Shown here in pieces: positions 6,057 to 6,893 of a stretch of 6,893 nucleotides of DNA; within the stretch, counting starts at the first letter, position 1; the number at the start of each line of letters is the position of its first letter. The notes beneath the pieces were generated by a model. That model saw only the letters and a list, made by a program, of their open reading frames with translations, had not been told where the DNA came from and did no database searches. Both the position numbers and the translations under genes were made by a program. The DNA comes from Burkholderiales bacterium (GTDB lineage Bacteria; Pseudomonadota; Gammaproteobacteria; Burkholderiales; SG8-39). The stretch spans positions 8,540 through 15,432 of the forward strand of contig CAKKSJ010000236.1 in the NCBI GenBank assembly GCA_919902965.1, written 5' to 3'.

Positions 6057-6162
6057 GGATATTTCCCGGTCTTTGGGATATGCGCTGCGCAGCTTGCGAT
6101 CCCCTTGAGCGGAAAGTTCCCGGGTCTCCGGCATTCAACAACACCTACTTTCGCGGGCAACC

Positions 6163-6893
6163 ATGATTCAAAGCATGACCGGATATGCCGCGCTGACGCG
6201 CGAAACTTTGCAGGGCTCCATATTCGTGGAGTTGAAAAGCGTCAACAACCGTTTTCTCGACCTGCAGTTTCGCCTGGTCGAGGAGTTGCGCGCCCTGGAA
6301 CCGACATTGAGGGAACTGATAGGCGCGAAAATCGGCCGCGGCAAGATCGATTGCCGTGTCAGCTTCACGCCGGCGCAGGCCGCAGGCAGGCAGCTTTCGC
6401 TCAATGCTGAGCTGCTGACGCAACTGGCGCTGCTGGAACTGGAGGTGCGCGCCGCCATGCCCGAAGCTGAGCCCTTGCGCACGGGCGAAGTACTGCGCTG
6501 GCCCGGCATGCTGGGCGATGCCGCGATTGCCGCCGATGCCTTGCGCGAGCCCTGCCTGGAGCTGATGCGCGACGCGCTGGTCGATCTCTGCGCCACGCGC
6601 GCGCGGGAGGGCGCCAAGCTGCGGGAGATGATACTGGAGCGCGTCGCCGCGATGCAGGCGCTGGTGGACAAAGTCGCGCCGCTGCTGCCGCTGGCGGTCG
6701 CCGCCTACCAGGAGAAGCTCGCGGCGCGGCTGCGCGACGCGCTGGCTACCAACGACGAGGAGCGCATACGCCAGGAAATTGCGGTGTTCGGTATCAAGGT
6801 CGACGTCGCCGAGGAACTCAACCGGCTGGCTGCGCATTTGCAGGAGGTGCGGCGCGTGCTCGAGGCCGGCGGCGCTGCGGGCAAGCGCCTGGA
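6163..6893 (+). CDS. yicC: YicC-family endoribonuclease/RNA-decay protein, 3' end outside window
   Basis: This is the first 243 codons of a YicC-family protein; the family is usually about 290 residues, so roughly 45 residues are missing at the window edge. E. coli YicC is reported as an endoribonuclease involved in small-RNA turnover. The N-terminal signature MIQSMTGYA is followed by SVNNRFLD (26-33), an LRALEPTLRE segment (42-51), RGK (59-61), LRWPGML (111-117) and KVDVAEELNRL (212-222). The last visible residues, GKRL plus a partial codon starting GA, match the family's GxRLDF block. ATG 6163 is chosen because MIxSMTGYA is the usual start; the ribosome binding site is weak. The gene diverges from the kinase operon across a 204-base region. 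In many proteobacteria gmk follows yicC, or rph lies next to it. Confidence 0.95.
   Translation, partial: MIQSMTGYAALTRETLQGSIFVELKSVNNRFLDLQFRLVEELRALEPTLRELIGAKIGRGKIDCRVSFTPAQAAGRQLSLNAELLTQLALLELEVRAAMPEAEPLRTGEVLRWPGMLGDAAIAADALREPCLELMRDALVDLCATRAREGAKLREMILERVAAMQALVDKVAPLLPLAVAAYQEKLAARLRDALATNDEERIRQEIAVFGIKVDVAEELNRLAAHLQEVRRVLEAGGAAGKRL

Noticed and set aside
5959..6144. 62-codon N-terminal extension of the kinase
   Set aside because: It covers the likely promoter and palindrome, has low-complexity, His/Arg/Asn-rich sequence without a domain, and a better-supported ATG lies directly before the kinase fold.
6145..6837. 230-residue - strand frame opposite yicC
   Set aside because: The + strand frame is an unambiguous YicC that simply has no stop before the window edge. 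The antisense frame has no domain.

Overview
The window is a fragment of a GC-rich (about 60% by eye) proteobacterial chromosome. It carries seven genes in two blocks facing each other, plus the start of a third, divergent unit. The order yicC / protein kinase / PP2C phosphatase / rph is one I associate with Betaproteobacteria. The sequence style (PmtA-like and Cfa-like lipid enzymes, Gram-negative YicC) fits a beta- or gammaproteobacterium. No rRNA gene was seen, so the lineage is inference. There is no sign of an insertion sequence, phage, CRISPR array, tRNA or integrated element.

Left block (about 1-3378, + strand): three genes that look like a membrane-lipid modification cluster. First is a SAM-dependent methyltransferase of the small PmtA (phosphatidylethanolamine N-methyltransferase) type, translated from a TTG codon. 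Next is a full-length Cfa-family fatty-acyl phospholipid synthase with all its expected active-site residues. Last, 9 bases downstream, is an FAD-dependent oxidoreductase of the geranylgeranyl-reductase superfamily. Upstream of the first gene, an inverted repeat (11-34) contains a 9-of-10 match to an FNR/Anr-type box at a plausible activator distance from a weak -10 element. This suggests oxygen-responsive control.

Right block (about 5958-3361, - strand): a cytoplasmic Hanks-type Ser/Thr protein kinase, a PP2C-type protein phosphatase and RNase PH (rph), packed as an operon (8-base gap, then 14-base overlap). The kinase and phosphatase are an antagonistic signalling pair. rph appears to be translated from the same message, which links signalling genes with RNA 3'-end processing. 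A candidate sigma-70 promoter and a perfect 12-base palindrome lie in the 204-base divergent region before the kinase. On the other side of that region, yicC (RNase-associated protein) starts and runs off the window end.

The two blocks converge and overlap by 18 bases: the stop codons of the FAD enzyme and of rph lie inside each other's reading frames. A small GC hairpin spans the overlap and has the FAD gene's TAG stop as its loop. No wholly new system is evident. The most interesting points are the putative redox-controlled lipid cluster, the possibility that its Cfa-like and reductase enzymes act in sequence, and the coupling of rph to a kinase/phosphatase pair.
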